From an uncultured Flavobacteriales bacterium (GTDB lineage: Bacteria > Bacteroidota > Bacteroidia > Flavobacteriales_D > Crocinitomicaceae), in NCBI GenBank assembly GCA_905479845.1, contig CAJQOB010000078.1:1-23955 (forward strand): a DNA stretch of 23,955 nucleotides. Direction: 5' to 3'. The notes below the pieces were generated by a model that worked only from the letters and a program-made list of their open reading frames with translations, was not told the DNA's origin and made no database searches. Within the stretch, counting starts at the first letter, position 1, and each line of letters starts with the position of its first letter. Positions 16,299-23,955 of the stretch are shown here, piece by piece. Both the position numbers and the translations under genes were made by a program.

Positions 16299-16916
16299 AT
16301 GAAAAAGTTTGGATTCCTTTTTATAGCAGCAGGAGCATTGTCATTAGGAGCATGCACAGAAACAACGGAAGATACAGTAAACGAAGAAGTGGAAGTGTTA
16401 AGCTACAACCTTGATGCTGAAAATTCAACACTTGGTTGGTCAGGTTCAATGAGTCCTGAATATGGACACTCAGGAACAGTAAATTTCTCTTCTGGGTCGA
16501 TTACTATGGAGAACGGTTCGCTTTCTGAAGGATCCTTCGTTGTAGATATGACATCAATTGATGATACTAGTTTAGAAGATCCAAAGTCTGAGTACTTGGC
16601 TGGACACCTAATGGGAACTATGGTTGATGAAGATCATCCTCAAAACATGTTTTTCAATACACCAGAATTTCCTACAGTAGAAGTGAAGTTGGGAGAGTAC
16701 AAAGACGGTAACTTGTCAACGACACTTATGATTTTAGGAAGTGAAATCACACAGGATGTTCCTGTAACTATTTCATCTGATGAAAATGGAGCTTCAATTA
16801 ATGGAAAATTCTCAATGAACTTTGCTTCATTGAGCATGCCTGGTTTGGCACCGTCAGAGCACGGTTCGATCTTACCAGATTTTGAATTCGATTTGAACTT
16901 GGTGCTAACGAAATAA
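16299..16916 (+). CDS. YceI-family lipoprotein
   Basis: A 205-residue lipoprotein. The signal peptide MKKFGFLFIAAGALSLGAC ends in a lipobox with Cys19, followed by an acidic stretch (TETTEDTVNEEVE). From about residue 33 the YceI pattern is clear: YNLDAENSTLGWSGS, HSGTVNFSSGSITMENGSLSEGSFVVDMTSI, a GHLMGTMVDEDHPQNMFFNTPEFPTVEVKL segment, and a C-terminal INGKFSMNFASLSMPGL ... FDLNLVLTK. YceI proteins are lipocalin-like barrels that bind isoprenoid or other amphiphilic ligands and are often induced by stress. The gene has a good -7 box with an operator-like palindrome, so it is probably regulated. The terminator at 16937-16974 ends the unit before the HAD gene. Confidence 0.9.
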   Translation: MKKFGFLFIAAGALSLGACTETTEDTVNEEVEVLSYNLDAENSTLGWSGSMSPEYGHSGTVNFSSGSITMENGSLSEGSFVVDMTSIDDTSLEDPKSEYLAGHLMGTMVDEDHPQNMFFNTPEFPTVEVKLGEYKDGNLSTTLMILGSEITQDVPVTISSDENGASINGKFSMNFASLSMPGLAPSEHGSILPDFEFDLNLVLTK

Positions 16917-16936
16917 GAGCATCGGTTTTTTGGTTA

Positions 16937-16974
16937 GATCCCGGTTTCGATAATTATCGGAATCGGGATTTTTT
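16937..16974 (+). terminator. Rho-independent terminator of the YceI gene
   Basis: A long, mostly paired stem runs from ATCCCG (16938-16943) to CGGGAT (16964-16969). Its inner arm CGATAA/TTATCG is joined through two G-U pairs. A T run follows (16969-16974). Confidence 0.85.
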
Positions 16975-17001
16975 GTTTCTTTGCGCTGAACACAGTTTAG
17001 T

Positions 17002-17619
17002 ATGATTCAAGAGAATATTGATACGATTATTTTTGATTTCGGTGGAGTGCTAATCAACATAGATTACCATAGAACGATTGACGCGTTCAAAGAGCTTGGA
17101 ATCGAAGATTTCGAAGAGCGCTATTCACAGGCCGACCAAACTTCTCTTTTCAATGATTTGGAGGTTGGGAAAATTTCCGCACAACGCTTCGTGAATGAAT
17201 TGCTCGATTTCTTACCTCAAGGAACTTCTCCGAATAAAGTGGTGCACGCTTGGAACACAATGTTATTGGATGTACCCAGATCGGGAATAGATTTACTTCA
17301 AACTCTCAAAGGGAAATACCGTTTATTTTTACTGAGCAACACGAATGAAATTCATATCCCCAAGGCATTGGTAGAATGGCAAAAAACGAGTAACATCGAT
17401 TTCTATGACTGTTTTGATCATGTGTATCTATCACATGAAATGGGAATGCGTAAACCCAACAAAGAGATTTTTGAGCGTGTTTGCCAAGAACAGAACATTC
17501 AGCCTAACAATGCTGTGTTCATTGATGATTCTTCTCAGCACATCAAAGGAGCAAGTGAAGTTGGATTAAATACAATTCACTTAACGTCGGATGTATCACT
17601 AGTGTCACTTTTTTCTTGA
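17002..17619 (+). CDS. HAD-superfamily phosphatase-like hydrolase (HAD-IA, YihX type)
   Basis: A 205-residue cytoplasmic protein. Motif I is IIFDFGGVLIN with nucleophile Asp12; the +2 position is Gly, as in the YihX/epoxide-hydrolase-N-like HAD-IA branch, where the DxG form is normal. A helical cap (about 20-90) follows. Motif II is FLLSNTNEIH (Ser112, Asn113), motif III KPNKEIF (Lys151) and motif IV VFIDDS (Asp175, Asp176). Members dephosphorylate small sugar phosphates or nucleotides such as alpha-glucose-1-phosphate, but the substrate here cannot be read. The last 43 bases overlap the convergent methylmalonyl-CoA epimerase gene. Confidence 0.9.
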   Translation: MIQENIDTIIFDFGGVLINIDYHRTIDAFKELGIEDFEERYSQADQTSLFNDLEVGKISAQRFVNELLDFLPQGTSPNKVVHAWNTMLLDVPRSGIDLLQTLKGKYRLFLLSNTNEIHIPKALVEWQKTSNIDFYDCFDHVYLSHEMGMRKPNKEIFERVCQEQNIQPNNAVFIDDSSQHIKGASEVGLNTIHLTSDVSLVSLFS

Positions 17620-18008
17620 CAAAGTTCCACCAACAATCCTGCAGTTGACTTAGGATGTAAAAATGCAATTCGTTTATTATCCGCTCCGTCTTTTGCTGTT
17701 TGATGAATGAGCTGAAACCCTTCTTCTGCTAAGCGCTTTAGCTCAGAGTCGATATCATCCACTTCAAACGCCACATGATGAAATCCACCTCTCGATTTAC
17801 TGAGAAATTTCGCAATGGCCGAGTCTTCATTTGTAGCTTCTAATAATTCAATTTTGGATTCTCCAACACGAATAAAAGCTGTTCGTACACCTTCCGATTC
17901 AACAATCTCCTCTTTGTAACACTCAGACGAAAACAAGGTTTCGAACATTGGCAACGATTCTTCAATGCTATTTACGGCAATCCCGAGGTGTTCAATTTTC
18001 TTAATCAT
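17577..18008 (-). CDS. mce: Methylmalonyl-CoA epimerase
   Basis: The enzyme interconverts (S)- and (R)-methylmalonyl-CoA between propionyl-CoA carboxylase and methylmalonyl-CoA mutase. The ATG at 18008 gives 143 residues, normal for the family; the open frame extends upstream to 18131 but that part reads through a terminator and is not family-like. The glyoxalase/VOC fold shows MIKKIEHLGIAV (metal ligand His7), SGG-type FHHVAFEVDD (His77/78) and LLVELCQ (Glu128), as expected for the metal site. The tail SDTSDTSDVK beyond the usual end lies in the 43-base overlap with the HAD gene. The gene starts only 13 bases after the T run of the terminator at 18022-18057, so where its transcript begins is unclear. 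Confidence 0.93.
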   Translation of the reverse strand: MIKKIEHLGIAVNSIEESLPMFETLFSSECYKEEIVESEGVRTAFIRVGESKIELLEATNEDSAIAKFLSKSRGGFHHVAFEVDDIDSELKRLAEEGFQLIHQTAKDGADNKRIAFLHPKSTAGLLVELCQEKSDTSDTSDVK

Positions 18009-18021
18009 AATAGGAAGAATT

Positions 18022-18057
18022 AAAAAAGCCCTGACATCCATAGGATCGTCAGGGCTT
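18022..18057 (-). terminator. Rho-independent terminator between the secreted protein gene and mce
   Basis: A perfect 10-bp stem AAGCCCTGAC (18026-18035) / GTCAGGGCTT (18048-18057). On the minus strand it is followed by TTTTTT. It ends the gene at 18076-18873 and sits 13 bases before the mce start. Confidence 0.85.
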
Positions 18058-18075
18058 GTTACATTTAATATTTTC

Positions 18076-18873
18076 TTAGTTCTTAATGAACTTTTCGTTA
18101 ACGTTATCAAAGTTGATGTAGTAAACACCACGCAAGAGATTCGAGCAGCTTACTTTCGATCCAACTCCCTTTTTCACGATATTACCATAAGCATCGTAGA
18201 TCTCGTAGCGCGTTTGCACCGGTGCTCCATTCGCTGAGAACTTGATTTCATTCTTAACCTTTGTTGGTGACTTAGTCACTGTCGGAGAAGAAGACATAAA
18301 CTTCACTTCTTTTGAAGGGCGTTTAGTTCCAGAATGATCACTTTGAGATACACGAACCGTGTTTTCTCCAGAGTGAGGAGTTACTAAGAATTTATATTCG
18401 TTAGCATTTCCAGAACCTTTTCCTTCAACTTCACCAATGGCAACCCACTTGTTCCAACGGTATTGTTCAATAACAAAAGGAAGCTTTCCTTGCTCACCTG
18501 TAGTTTTCCATTTCAAGTTACCATCATTATCGATAGTAATTGATTCGACCTTAAATGTAGATCGTGGAAGAAGAACTTCAGGGTTCAATACTTTTGGTCT
18601 ACAACCGTCATTGTGTTCGATCACAATAAATACGGGTTCACCAATTTCAATATTGAATAAAGAGAAGTCAATTTCGAATGCACCTACGCTAGTTCCTCCA
18701 GGCATGATGTCGCCATTCACAGTTACTTTTGTTGCACAGTATCCAAATCCTTCATCATCCATTGGATTTTGGACATATAAGTTTTTCCCTTGATACGTCC
18801 CTTCCACAGAAAGTGCCGCCAAGGCCGAGACCGAGGAGAGACAGACAACCAAAAAGAGAATTAATCGTTTCAT
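18076..18873 (-). CDS. Secreted protein of unknown function with a T9SS-like C-terminus
   Basis: A 265-residue protein with a signal peptide (MKRLILFLVVCLSSVSALAAL). The N-terminal half resembles a conserved secreted module of Flavobacteriales: SVEGTYQGKNLYVQNPMDDEGFGYCATKVTVNGD, with two cysteines, and FNIEIGEPVFIVIEHNDGCRPKVLNPEVLLPRSTF. The middle (about 115-195) is Ig-like. The last about 60 residues (FSANGAPVQTRYEIYDAYGNIVKKGVGSKVSCSNLLRGVYYINFDN) have the shape of a short T9SS sorting domain with the L/GVYYI strand, though without the usual N-terminal PNP motif. Surface or extracellular location is inferred, the function is unknown. The promoter is at 18949-18979. Confidence 0.75.
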   Translation of the reverse strand: MKRLILFLVVCLSSVSALAALSVEGTYQGKNLYVQNPMDDEGFGYCATKVTVNGDIMPGGTSVGAFEIDFSLFNIEIGEPVFIVIEHNDGCRPKVLNPEVLLPRSTFKVESITIDNDGNLKWKTTGEQGKLPFVIEQYRWNKWVAIGEVEGKGSGNANEYKFLVTPHSGENTVRVSQSDHSGTKRPSKEVKFMSSSPTVTKSPTKVKNEIKFSANGAPVQTRYEIYDAYGNIVKKGVGSKVSCSNLLRGVYYINFDNVNEKFIKN

Positions 18874-18948
18874 TTAAAAGAGTTCTTAAACCGTGTCTTT
18901 TCTAGTAGTGTAAACAAAGTTTAGTACAATATTCTTGTTAGAAAGAAG

Positions 18949-18979
18949 CAAATATAATATGTTTCTTGGACGGGAACAA
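18949..18979 (-). promoter_or_regulatory. Probable promoter of the secreted protein gene
   Basis: Minus-strand TTG (18977-18979), 20 bases, then TATATTTG (18949-18956). Both the elements and their spacing fit the Bacteroidota TTG-N17-23-TAnnTTTG promoter. This leaves a leader of about 70 bases. Confidence 0.6.
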
Positions 18980-19140
18980 TAATATAAGCGAATAATTTCC
19001 ATCTTTCTTCCCCTTTGAAAGGGATATTTTACAACAAACCGTTTAAATTATCACATTCTTTTACGTTTCCAGTCAGTTCTTTATTGGGTAGATTTCCAGA
19101 ATTTTGTTATTCTTGTAGGCAACCTTAAAGTTGGTTTTCA

Positions 19141-20886
19141 ATGAGAAGCATTTACTTCGTATTATTTTTAGCGCTATTTGCTTCTTCGTGCAAATCAGAA
19201 AAAGTGCAGCAATTTGAGCATGCCGGAGGCACTTTTTCTTTGGCATTAAATAACGAACCATCCACGCATATCCCAAGAAACGTAACGGATTATTACTCTT
19301 CAACTGTCTTGATGCAAATCAATGAGTGTTTGGTTGGAATGGATCCTAAAACAACAAAGATCATCCCGAAGCTTGCGAAGGAATGGACGATCAGTGATAA
19401 TGGTAAGATCTATGAGTTTACTCTAAGAGAGAACGTTTACTTTCACGACCATGAAGCATTTTCTTCTCTGAATGATCGATTGATGACAACTGACGATGTG
19501 ATCACGACCTTCGAAATGGGATGTAAGAAAGATGAGAAAGGAAACACCCCAGCAACTTATGCTTACATGCTGAAATCTTTGGTGAAGGGTGCGGACGATT
19601 ACCATAATGGAAAAGCAAAATCAATAAAAGGGATTACTGCTAATGGCAACAAAATTAAATTTGAGCTTTTGCATGAGGATCATAACTTCCTTTATAAACT
19701 AGCTTACATTACTGCTTCTATTGTTTCGAAGAAAATGATTGATGCGAATGCTGAAGGAGATGCAATTGGAACAGGTCCTTTCAAATATGCGAAGTACGAG
19801 AAAGGTGAACAACCAGCAATTATTCTAACAAAGAATGAAGACTATTACTTGAAAGATGAAGAAGGAAACGCTCTTCCATATTTGGACAGCTTGGTGTTTT
19901 ACATTCAAAGTAGAAAGTTAGAGCAGCTTGATATGTTCGAAACAGGTAAAACTGATTTAATAGTTGGTTTACCTACAAGTCGAATTACCAGAATGCTTGA
20001 AGGAAGAATTCAAGATTTTAATTCGAAGCCACCAAAACTGGTATTGGCAAACAATCCATTGCTTGAATCGAATTACTACGTTTTCAACATGAACGATCCA
20101 AGATTTAAGGATCCACGTGTTCGAAAAGCATTTAACTACGCAATCAACAAAGAGGCGATTGGTAGAGAAATATTAAGGAATCAGTATTCTGAATTGGGCT
20201 ATTACGGAATTACTCCGCCTGTTTCAAAAACATTGAAAGGGTATGATTTCGCTAAAATCAGGGAAAAAGGATTCAGCTATGATCCAGATTTAGCCAGAAA
20301 GTTATTGGCGGAAGCTGGTTATCCAAATGGAGAAGGCTTTGGTTCTGTCGAATTGCGTTACAATATTAATGACACGCATTCTGCCGTTGCCGACGAAGTA
20401 TCGAAGCAAATATTTCAAGTGCTCGGAATTAATATCAACATAGATGGTTCAACATTCGAGCAATTAAACCTTGACGGTGAGACTGGAAATGGTGACATCT
20501 TTAGATTGGGGTGGAGCGCAGATTATCCAAACCCTGAGACTTTCTTGATGAACTTCTATGGGAAATTTGTCCCTGAAGATTCAACCGCACGCTCTTCGAT
20601 TAACAAGTCAAGGTACCGCAATCCTATTTTTGATGAGTACTACACCAAAGCTACGGAAGCGTCGAAAATCACGGATCAATTGAAATATTTTAACCAAGCC
20701 GAAGTCGCATTGATGGATAACCCACCAATCATTCCGTTGTGGTACACAGGTGATATCGAAATTACCTACTCCCGAGTTCGAAACTTCCACTTTAATGCCA
20801 TTAATATCTTTGATTTTACGCGTGTCTATCTAAAGGATTGGACCGAAGAAGAATACGAAGAACACATGGCTCAAAAGAAAGGCTAA
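19141..20886 (+). CDS. Family 5 (oligopeptide-type) substrate-binding lipoprotein
   Basis: A 581-residue lipoprotein. The signal peptide MRSIYFVLFLALFASSC gives a lipobox with Cys17. The rest is a full SBP_bac_5 domain as in DppA/OppA: GGTFSLALNNEPSTHIP, LVGMDPKTTKIIPKLAKEWTISDNGKIYEFTLRENVYFHD, IGTGPFKYAKYEKGE, then FNMNDPRFKDPRVRKAFNYAINKEAI and LGWSADYPNPETFLMNFYG. It binds peptides, nickel complexes or sugars in other members; the ligand here is not predictable. No permease or ATPase gene is next to it. Instead a TonB-dependent receptor follows after 21 bases in the same direction, implying co-expression. A role as an outer-membrane-linked solute trap is an inference. The longer frame would not add a better start. 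Confidence 0.92.
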   Translation: MRSIYFVLFLALFASSCKSEKVQQFEHAGGTFSLALNNEPSTHIPRNVTDYYSSTVLMQINECLVGMDPKTTKIIPKLAKEWTISDNGKIYEFTLRENVYFHDHEAFSSLNDRLMTTDDVITTFEMGCKKDEKGNTPATYAYMLKSLVKGADDYHNGKAKSIKGITANGNKIKFELLHEDHNFLYKLAYITASIVSKKMIDANAEGDAIGTGPFKYAKYEKGEQPAIILTKNEDYYLKDEEGNALPYLDSLVFYIQSRKLEQLDMFETGKTDLIVGLPTSRITRMLEGRIQDFNSKPPKLVLANNPLLESNYYVFNMNDPRFKDPRVRKAFNYAINKEAIGREILRNQYSELGYYGITPPVSKTLKGYDFAKIREKGFSYDPDLARKLLAEAGYPNGEGFGSVELRYNINDTHSAVADEVSKQIFQVLGININIDGSTFEQLNLDGETGNGDIFRLGWSADYPNPETFLMNFYGKFVPEDSTARSSINKSRYRNPIFDEYYTKATEASKITDQLKYFNQAEVALMDNPPIIPLWYTGDIEITYSRVRNFHFNAINIFDFTRVYLKDWTEEEYEEHMAQKKG

Positions 20887-20907
20887 AACGTACAAATCAT
20901 ACTACTA

Positions 20908-23337
20908 ATGATGACCAAGAAACTACTTACAGCACTTTTCCTTGTGCTGACATATGCGTGTTCTGCACAGCAACCGACTCAAAATGTTAGAGGACAAATA
21001 ATCGATTCTGAAACGCGCTTTCCATTGTTCGGAGCTCGTGTGGATATTTTGACAAGTGATACAACTCTCGTTCTACGTGCGCGCTCCGATGAAGATGGAT
21101 ACTTCATGATTGAAAGTGTACCTGTAGGTAAGCACGAATTGATGGCTTCTGTAATGTCTTATGACGTGAATTCAATTACTATTGAGGTAAACTCAGGAAA
21201 GGAACTTGTAATTGAATTGCCAATGCAGCAATCTTTCCAAGAGGAGGAAGAAGTTGTTGTCTCTGGTGTGAAGAGAGGTGAAACAATCAACGAGATGGCA
21301 CTTATTTCTGCACAGCAATTCAGTGTTGCCGAAACAGATCGATATCCGGGTTCGAGGTCGGACCCTGCACGTATGGCGTCGAACTTCGCTGGCGTTGGTG
21401 GAGCTGATGATTCAAGAAATGACATTGTTATTCGTGGTAACTCACCGCTAGGGGTTGTCTGGAAAGTGGAGGGGATTGACATTCCAAACCCATCTCACTT
21501 TGCGATTTCAGGAAGTACAGGAGGTCCAGTTTCTATCTTAAACAACAAGATACTTGCCAATTCAGATTTCTTCATGAGTGCTTTTCCTGCGGAATATGGA
21601 AATTCAACTTCAGGAGTATTTGACTTGAAACTGAGAAACGGAAACAGCAAACAGCATGAGTTCACAGGACAGTTTGGTTTCTTGGGAACTGAAGTTTTGG
21701 CGGAGGGGCCACTGAACAAAAGTGGTTCGGCGAGCTATTTGGCAATGGGGCGTTACTCAACATTGAGTTTGTTCAAAGCAATTGGAATTCAATTAGGAAC
21801 TGACGCAGTGCCTTTATATTATGACGGAGCATTTAAATTGAACTGGCGCTTGAAAAAAGGCGGTGCATTGTCATTGTTCGCAATCGGCGGTGCAAGTTCT
21901 ATTGATATTGTGATTTCTGAACAAACGGGTGAGACTGAAGAAGTGTATGGTGAGGGAGATCGTGATCAGTACTTCAGAACAAACATGTTTGTATCTGGTT
22001 TAAGTTTGAAAAAGCCCTTGAATGAGAATACGTACCTCGCAGCGACTGTCGCTTTCTCTCGAGAAAACCAAAATTCGCATCACGACTACTTGGTTCGATC
22101 TCTTGACTCAACAGGTGCAATTTCAATCGATTCAATGTACCAATTGATGGGTTACCAATTTACAATTGGAAAAGGATCTGGTTTCTTTAGTTTGAATCAT
22201 AAAATTGGGAGAAAGCATTTGATTAAGGCAGGAATTAACGTTGATGCGTATTTCTTCAACATGCAAGATTCTGTTTTGAACATCCCGCACACGGCATTTG
22301 TGAATCGTTGGAATTACCAAGGAAACGCATTTTTAGTGCAGCCGTTCGTACAATGGAAATGGCGTCCAACCAAAAACATGGCGTTTACAGCAGGATTACA
22401 CTCTCAGTATTTCACTCAAGGAAATGCAATTAGCTATGCTGAGCCAAGAATTGGATGGAAGTTGAACATGAAAGGAAATCAATCGATTTTCGCTGGAGCA
22501 GGAATGCACAGTCAAACGCAACCAATGTATACGTACTTCTATCACCGTTTCGACAACGATGGAAACAAAATCTACGACAACGATGCAATGGGCTTCTCTA
22601 GAAGTGTGCATACCGGAATTGGGTACGAAAAATCGTTCAAGAACAGCTTGAACATCAAAACGGAGGCATACTATCAATATGTATATGATGTACCAGTAAC
22701 CGTTGCGCCATCGTCTTTCTCATTGATCAACATGGGAAGTGGTTTCGCACGATTCTTTCCAGAGGAGTTGATGAATACAGGAGATGGTTACAACTACGGA
22801 ATCGAATTGACGGTTCAGAAGTACTTTGACAAATCTTTCTTCTTCTTGTTTTCTGCAACGGCTTATGATTCTAAGTACCGCGGAAGCGATGGTGTTTTGA
22901 GAAACACATCTTACAACGGAACGTACATCGCGAATTTGCTTGGAGGAAAAGAGTTCAAGTTGTCGCCAAGACAAACGATTGGCGTTGGAATCAAAATGAC
23001 AGCTGCTGGTGGAAAGCGTTACGGATATGTTGATGTTGCACAAACGAATCTGTTAAATGAAGTAATTTACGTCGATTCAGCTTTCAATGAACGTCAATTC
23101 AAAGATTACTTCCGTGCCGATTTGAAAATCAGTTGGAAATTAAACACCGAAAAAGTAACGCACGAAATTGGCCTAGACTTGGTGAACATTCTGAACACAG
23201 AAAACTTGTTAAGTCTGACATACGCGCCGAATTTAGCTGATCCAACTCAGGAGCCAATTGCTGAACAAACACAACTAGGTTTCTTGCCAATCTTCTATTA
23301 CAAGATTGATTTTAAAGTTGCGGGAGGAAGGAAGTAG
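20908..23337 (+). CDS. TonB-dependent receptor with carboxypeptidase-regulatory-like N-terminus
   Basis: An 809-residue outer-membrane protein. The signal peptide is MMTKKLLTALFLVLTYACSAQ (a second ATG at 20911 is equally possible). Residues about 27-110 form a CarboxypepD_reg-like beta sandwich (VRGQIIDSETRFPLFGARVDIL ... GYFMIESVPVGKHELMASVMSY). The linker EEEEVVVSG precedes the plug (about 120-240: FAGVGGADDSRNDIVIRGNSPLGVVWKVEGIDIPNPSHF and ILANSDFFMSAFPAEYGNSTSGVFDLKLRNGN). The remaining about 570 residues are alternating strands of a 22-stranded barrel. It imports a large or scarce substrate using TonB/ExbBD energy. Unlike SusC-type receptors it is not followed by SusD but preceded by a family 5 binding lipoprotein. 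The substrate is unknown. Confidence 0.92.
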   Translation: MMTKKLLTALFLVLTYACSAQQPTQNVRGQIIDSETRFPLFGARVDILTSDTTLVLRARSDEDGYFMIESVPVGKHELMASVMSYDVNSITIEVNSGKELVIELPMQQSFQEEEEVVVSGVKRGETINEMALISAQQFSVAETDRYPGSRSDPARMASNFAGVGGADDSRNDIVIRGNSPLGVVWKVEGIDIPNPSHFAISGSTGGPVSILNNKILANSDFFMSAFPAEYGNSTSGVFDLKLRNGNSKQHEFTGQFGFLGTEVLAEGPLNKSGSASYLAMGRYSTLSLFKAIGIQLGTDAVPLYYDGAFKLNWRLKKGGALSLFAIGGASSIDIVISEQTGETEEVYGEGDRDQYFRTNMFVSGLSLKKPLNENTYLAATVAFSRENQNSHHDYLVRSLDSTGAISIDSMYQLMGYQFTIGKGSGFFSLNHKIGRKHLIKAGINVDAYFFNMQDSVLNIPHTAFVNRWNYQGNAFLVQPFVQWKWRPTKNMAFTAGLHSQYFTQGNAISYAEPRIGWKLNMKGNQSIFAGAGMHSQTQPMYTYFYHRFDNDGNKIYDNDAMGFSRSVHTGIGYEKSFKNSLNIKTEAYYQYVYDVPVTVAPSSFSLINMGSGFARFFPEELMNTGDGYNYGIELTVQKYFDKSFFFLFSATAYDSKYRGSDGVLRNTSYNGTYIANLLGGKEFKLSPRQTIGVGIKMTAAGGKRYGYVDVAQTNLLNEVIYVDSAFNERQFKDYFRADLKISWKLNTEKVTHEIGLDLVNILNTENLLSLTYAPNLADPTQEPIAEQTQLGFLPIFYYKIDFKVAGGRK

Positions 23338-23450
23338 TAGTGCAGACATGAGTTTAGCTTGCTTTCGGACTTCGCAAACCAAGCCCTCTAGCTTTAAATT
23401 AACTGTACTTTGCGTCCTTTTGCGTTCACTCCGTCTCTAAACAGAAAAGC

Positions 23451-23955
23451 ATGAATACAACAGCAATTTGGAACGAGTTTAGCGATCAACTTTTGGGTTT
23501 CATTAAGGCACGTGTGAACAATACCGATACGGCAAACGATATCTTGCAAGATGTTTTCATAAAGATTCACGAAAAGGCGGGTCAACTGAACGATTCTGAA
23601 CGATTAGCGAGTTGGGTATATCAAATCACACGAAATTCCATCATCGATTTTTATAGAAAGAAGAAACTGCCAATTTCCGACAACGAAATTTTCAATGAAC
23701 AAATGGAGGAAACCGACCCGAGTTTAAACCCTCAGTTTGTTAACTGCATGATGCCTTTCATTGATCAATTACCTGAAAAGTATCGTGATGCATTGAATAA
23801 AACGGTCTACGGCGATCTTTCTCAAAAGGAATATGCAGAGGAACTCGGTCTGTCTTATACTGCTGTGAAATCAAGGGTTCAACGCGCGCGAAAACAACTC
23901 AAGGAGCTGTTCACAGGGTGCTGTAATATCAAAACGGATAAGTACGGAAACATCA
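23451..23955 (+). CDS. sigZ: SigZ-like ECF-type RNA polymerase sigma factor, 3'-truncated
   Basis: The ATG at 23451 opens a frame that runs off the window after 168 codons. Region 2 is at about 1-70: FSDQLLGFIKARVNNTDTANDILQDVFIKIHEKAG, then ERLASWVYQITRNSIIDFYRKKK. Region 4 is at about 105-152, with the helix-turn-helix LSQKEYAEELGLSYTAVKSRVQRARKQLKELF. It continues FTGCCNIKTDKYGNI, with adjacent cysteines at 157-158, a tail feature I associate with SigZ. Such factors direct polymerase to a small regulon. The anti-sigma partner, if any, lies beyond the edge. A possible -7-like TACTTTGC is at 23406-23413, one base short of consensus. Confidence 0.88.
   Translation, partial: MNTTAIWNEFSDQLLGFIKARVNNTDTANDILQDVFIKIHEKAGQLNDSERLASWVYQITRNSIIDFYRKKKLPISDNEIFNEQMEETDPSLNPQFVNCMMPFIDQLPEKYRDALNKTVYGDLSQKEYAEELGLSYTAVKSRVQRARKQLKELFTGCCNIKTDKYGNI

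Noticed and set aside
17600..17619. TCACTAGTG-type sequence before a T run, also near 14811-14826
   Set aside because: It lies inside the coding ends of convergent genes, with no real loop. Similarity of the two sites is short enough to be chance.
18009..18131. N-terminal extension of mce
   Set aside because: It would be translated from the terminator and the end of the neighbouring gene, and epimerases begin at MIKKIEHLGI.
17965..18237. Plus-strand frame opposite mce and the secreted protein gene
   Set aside because: It runs across a terminator hairpin and antisense to two supported genes, with no coding signs of its own.
1..23955. CRISPR arrays, tRNA/rRNA genes, insertion sequences, integrases
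   Set aside because: No spaced repeats, cloverleaf-like sequence or transposase motif was found by reading; a tRNA or mobile-element search tool was not available.

Overview
The window reads as chromosomal DNA of a Bacteroidota bacterium, most likely a marine or freshwater member of the Flavobacteriales (Fluviicola/Crocinitomix-like). This is an inference from gene families and not from a marker phylogeny. The supporting signs are a type IX secretion (T9SS) C-terminal sorting domain on a PKD protein, a TonB-dependent receptor with an N-terminal carboxypeptidase-regulatory-like domain, several lipoproteins, a LytS/LytT-type two-component pair, promoters with the Bacteroidota -7 box TAnnTTTG, poor Shine-Dalgarno sites and moderately AT-rich DNA. 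No rRNA, tRNA, CRISPR array, transposase or phage gene was seen.

Layout. Positions 1-1130 (+) hold the 3' part of a MORN-repeat (YwqK-like) gene followed after 6 bases by a DUF3291-like small protein. Positions 1286-6555 (-) hold four envelope or secreted protein genes: a large T9SS-secreted PKD protein, an outer-membrane beta-barrel protein, a DUF3108 protein and an OmpA-family protein. The first three are each followed by a clear terminator, and two of those terminators are identical copies. Positions 6708-8365 (+) form the least familiar part. A protein of unknown function with a tail of three Pro-Ser-Trp-Trp motifs is followed by a secreted protein whose reading frame is broken at a run of eight G, with coding-like sequence continuing past its stop codon. 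Positions 8436-11213 (-) are leucyl-tRNA synthetase.

Positions 11325-14325 (+) encode a TPR-containing LytS-type histidine kinase and its LytTR response regulator. A 488-base stretch without a convincing gene follows and contains a very strong terminator. Positions 14814-16190 (-) encode a thioredoxin-fold protein that lacks both catalytic cysteines and a cyclase/formamidase-family enzyme. Positions 16299-17619 (+) encode a YceI-family lipoprotein, with a perfect 16-base palindrome at its promoter, and a HAD hydrolase. Methylmalonyl-CoA epimerase (17577-18008, -) overlaps the HAD gene tail to tail, and a secreted protein with a T9SS-like C-terminus lies upstream of it.

Positions 19141-23337 (+) are a two-gene unit: an oligopeptide-type (family 5) substrate-binding lipoprotein and a TonB-dependent receptor, with no ABC permease nearby. 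A SigZ-like sigma factor starts at 23451 and runs off the window.

Most genes are ordinary for this group. The places worth a second look are the 6708-8365 locus, the cysteine-less thioredoxin-like protein, the binding-protein/TonB-receptor pair, and the operator-like inverted repeats at three promoters.
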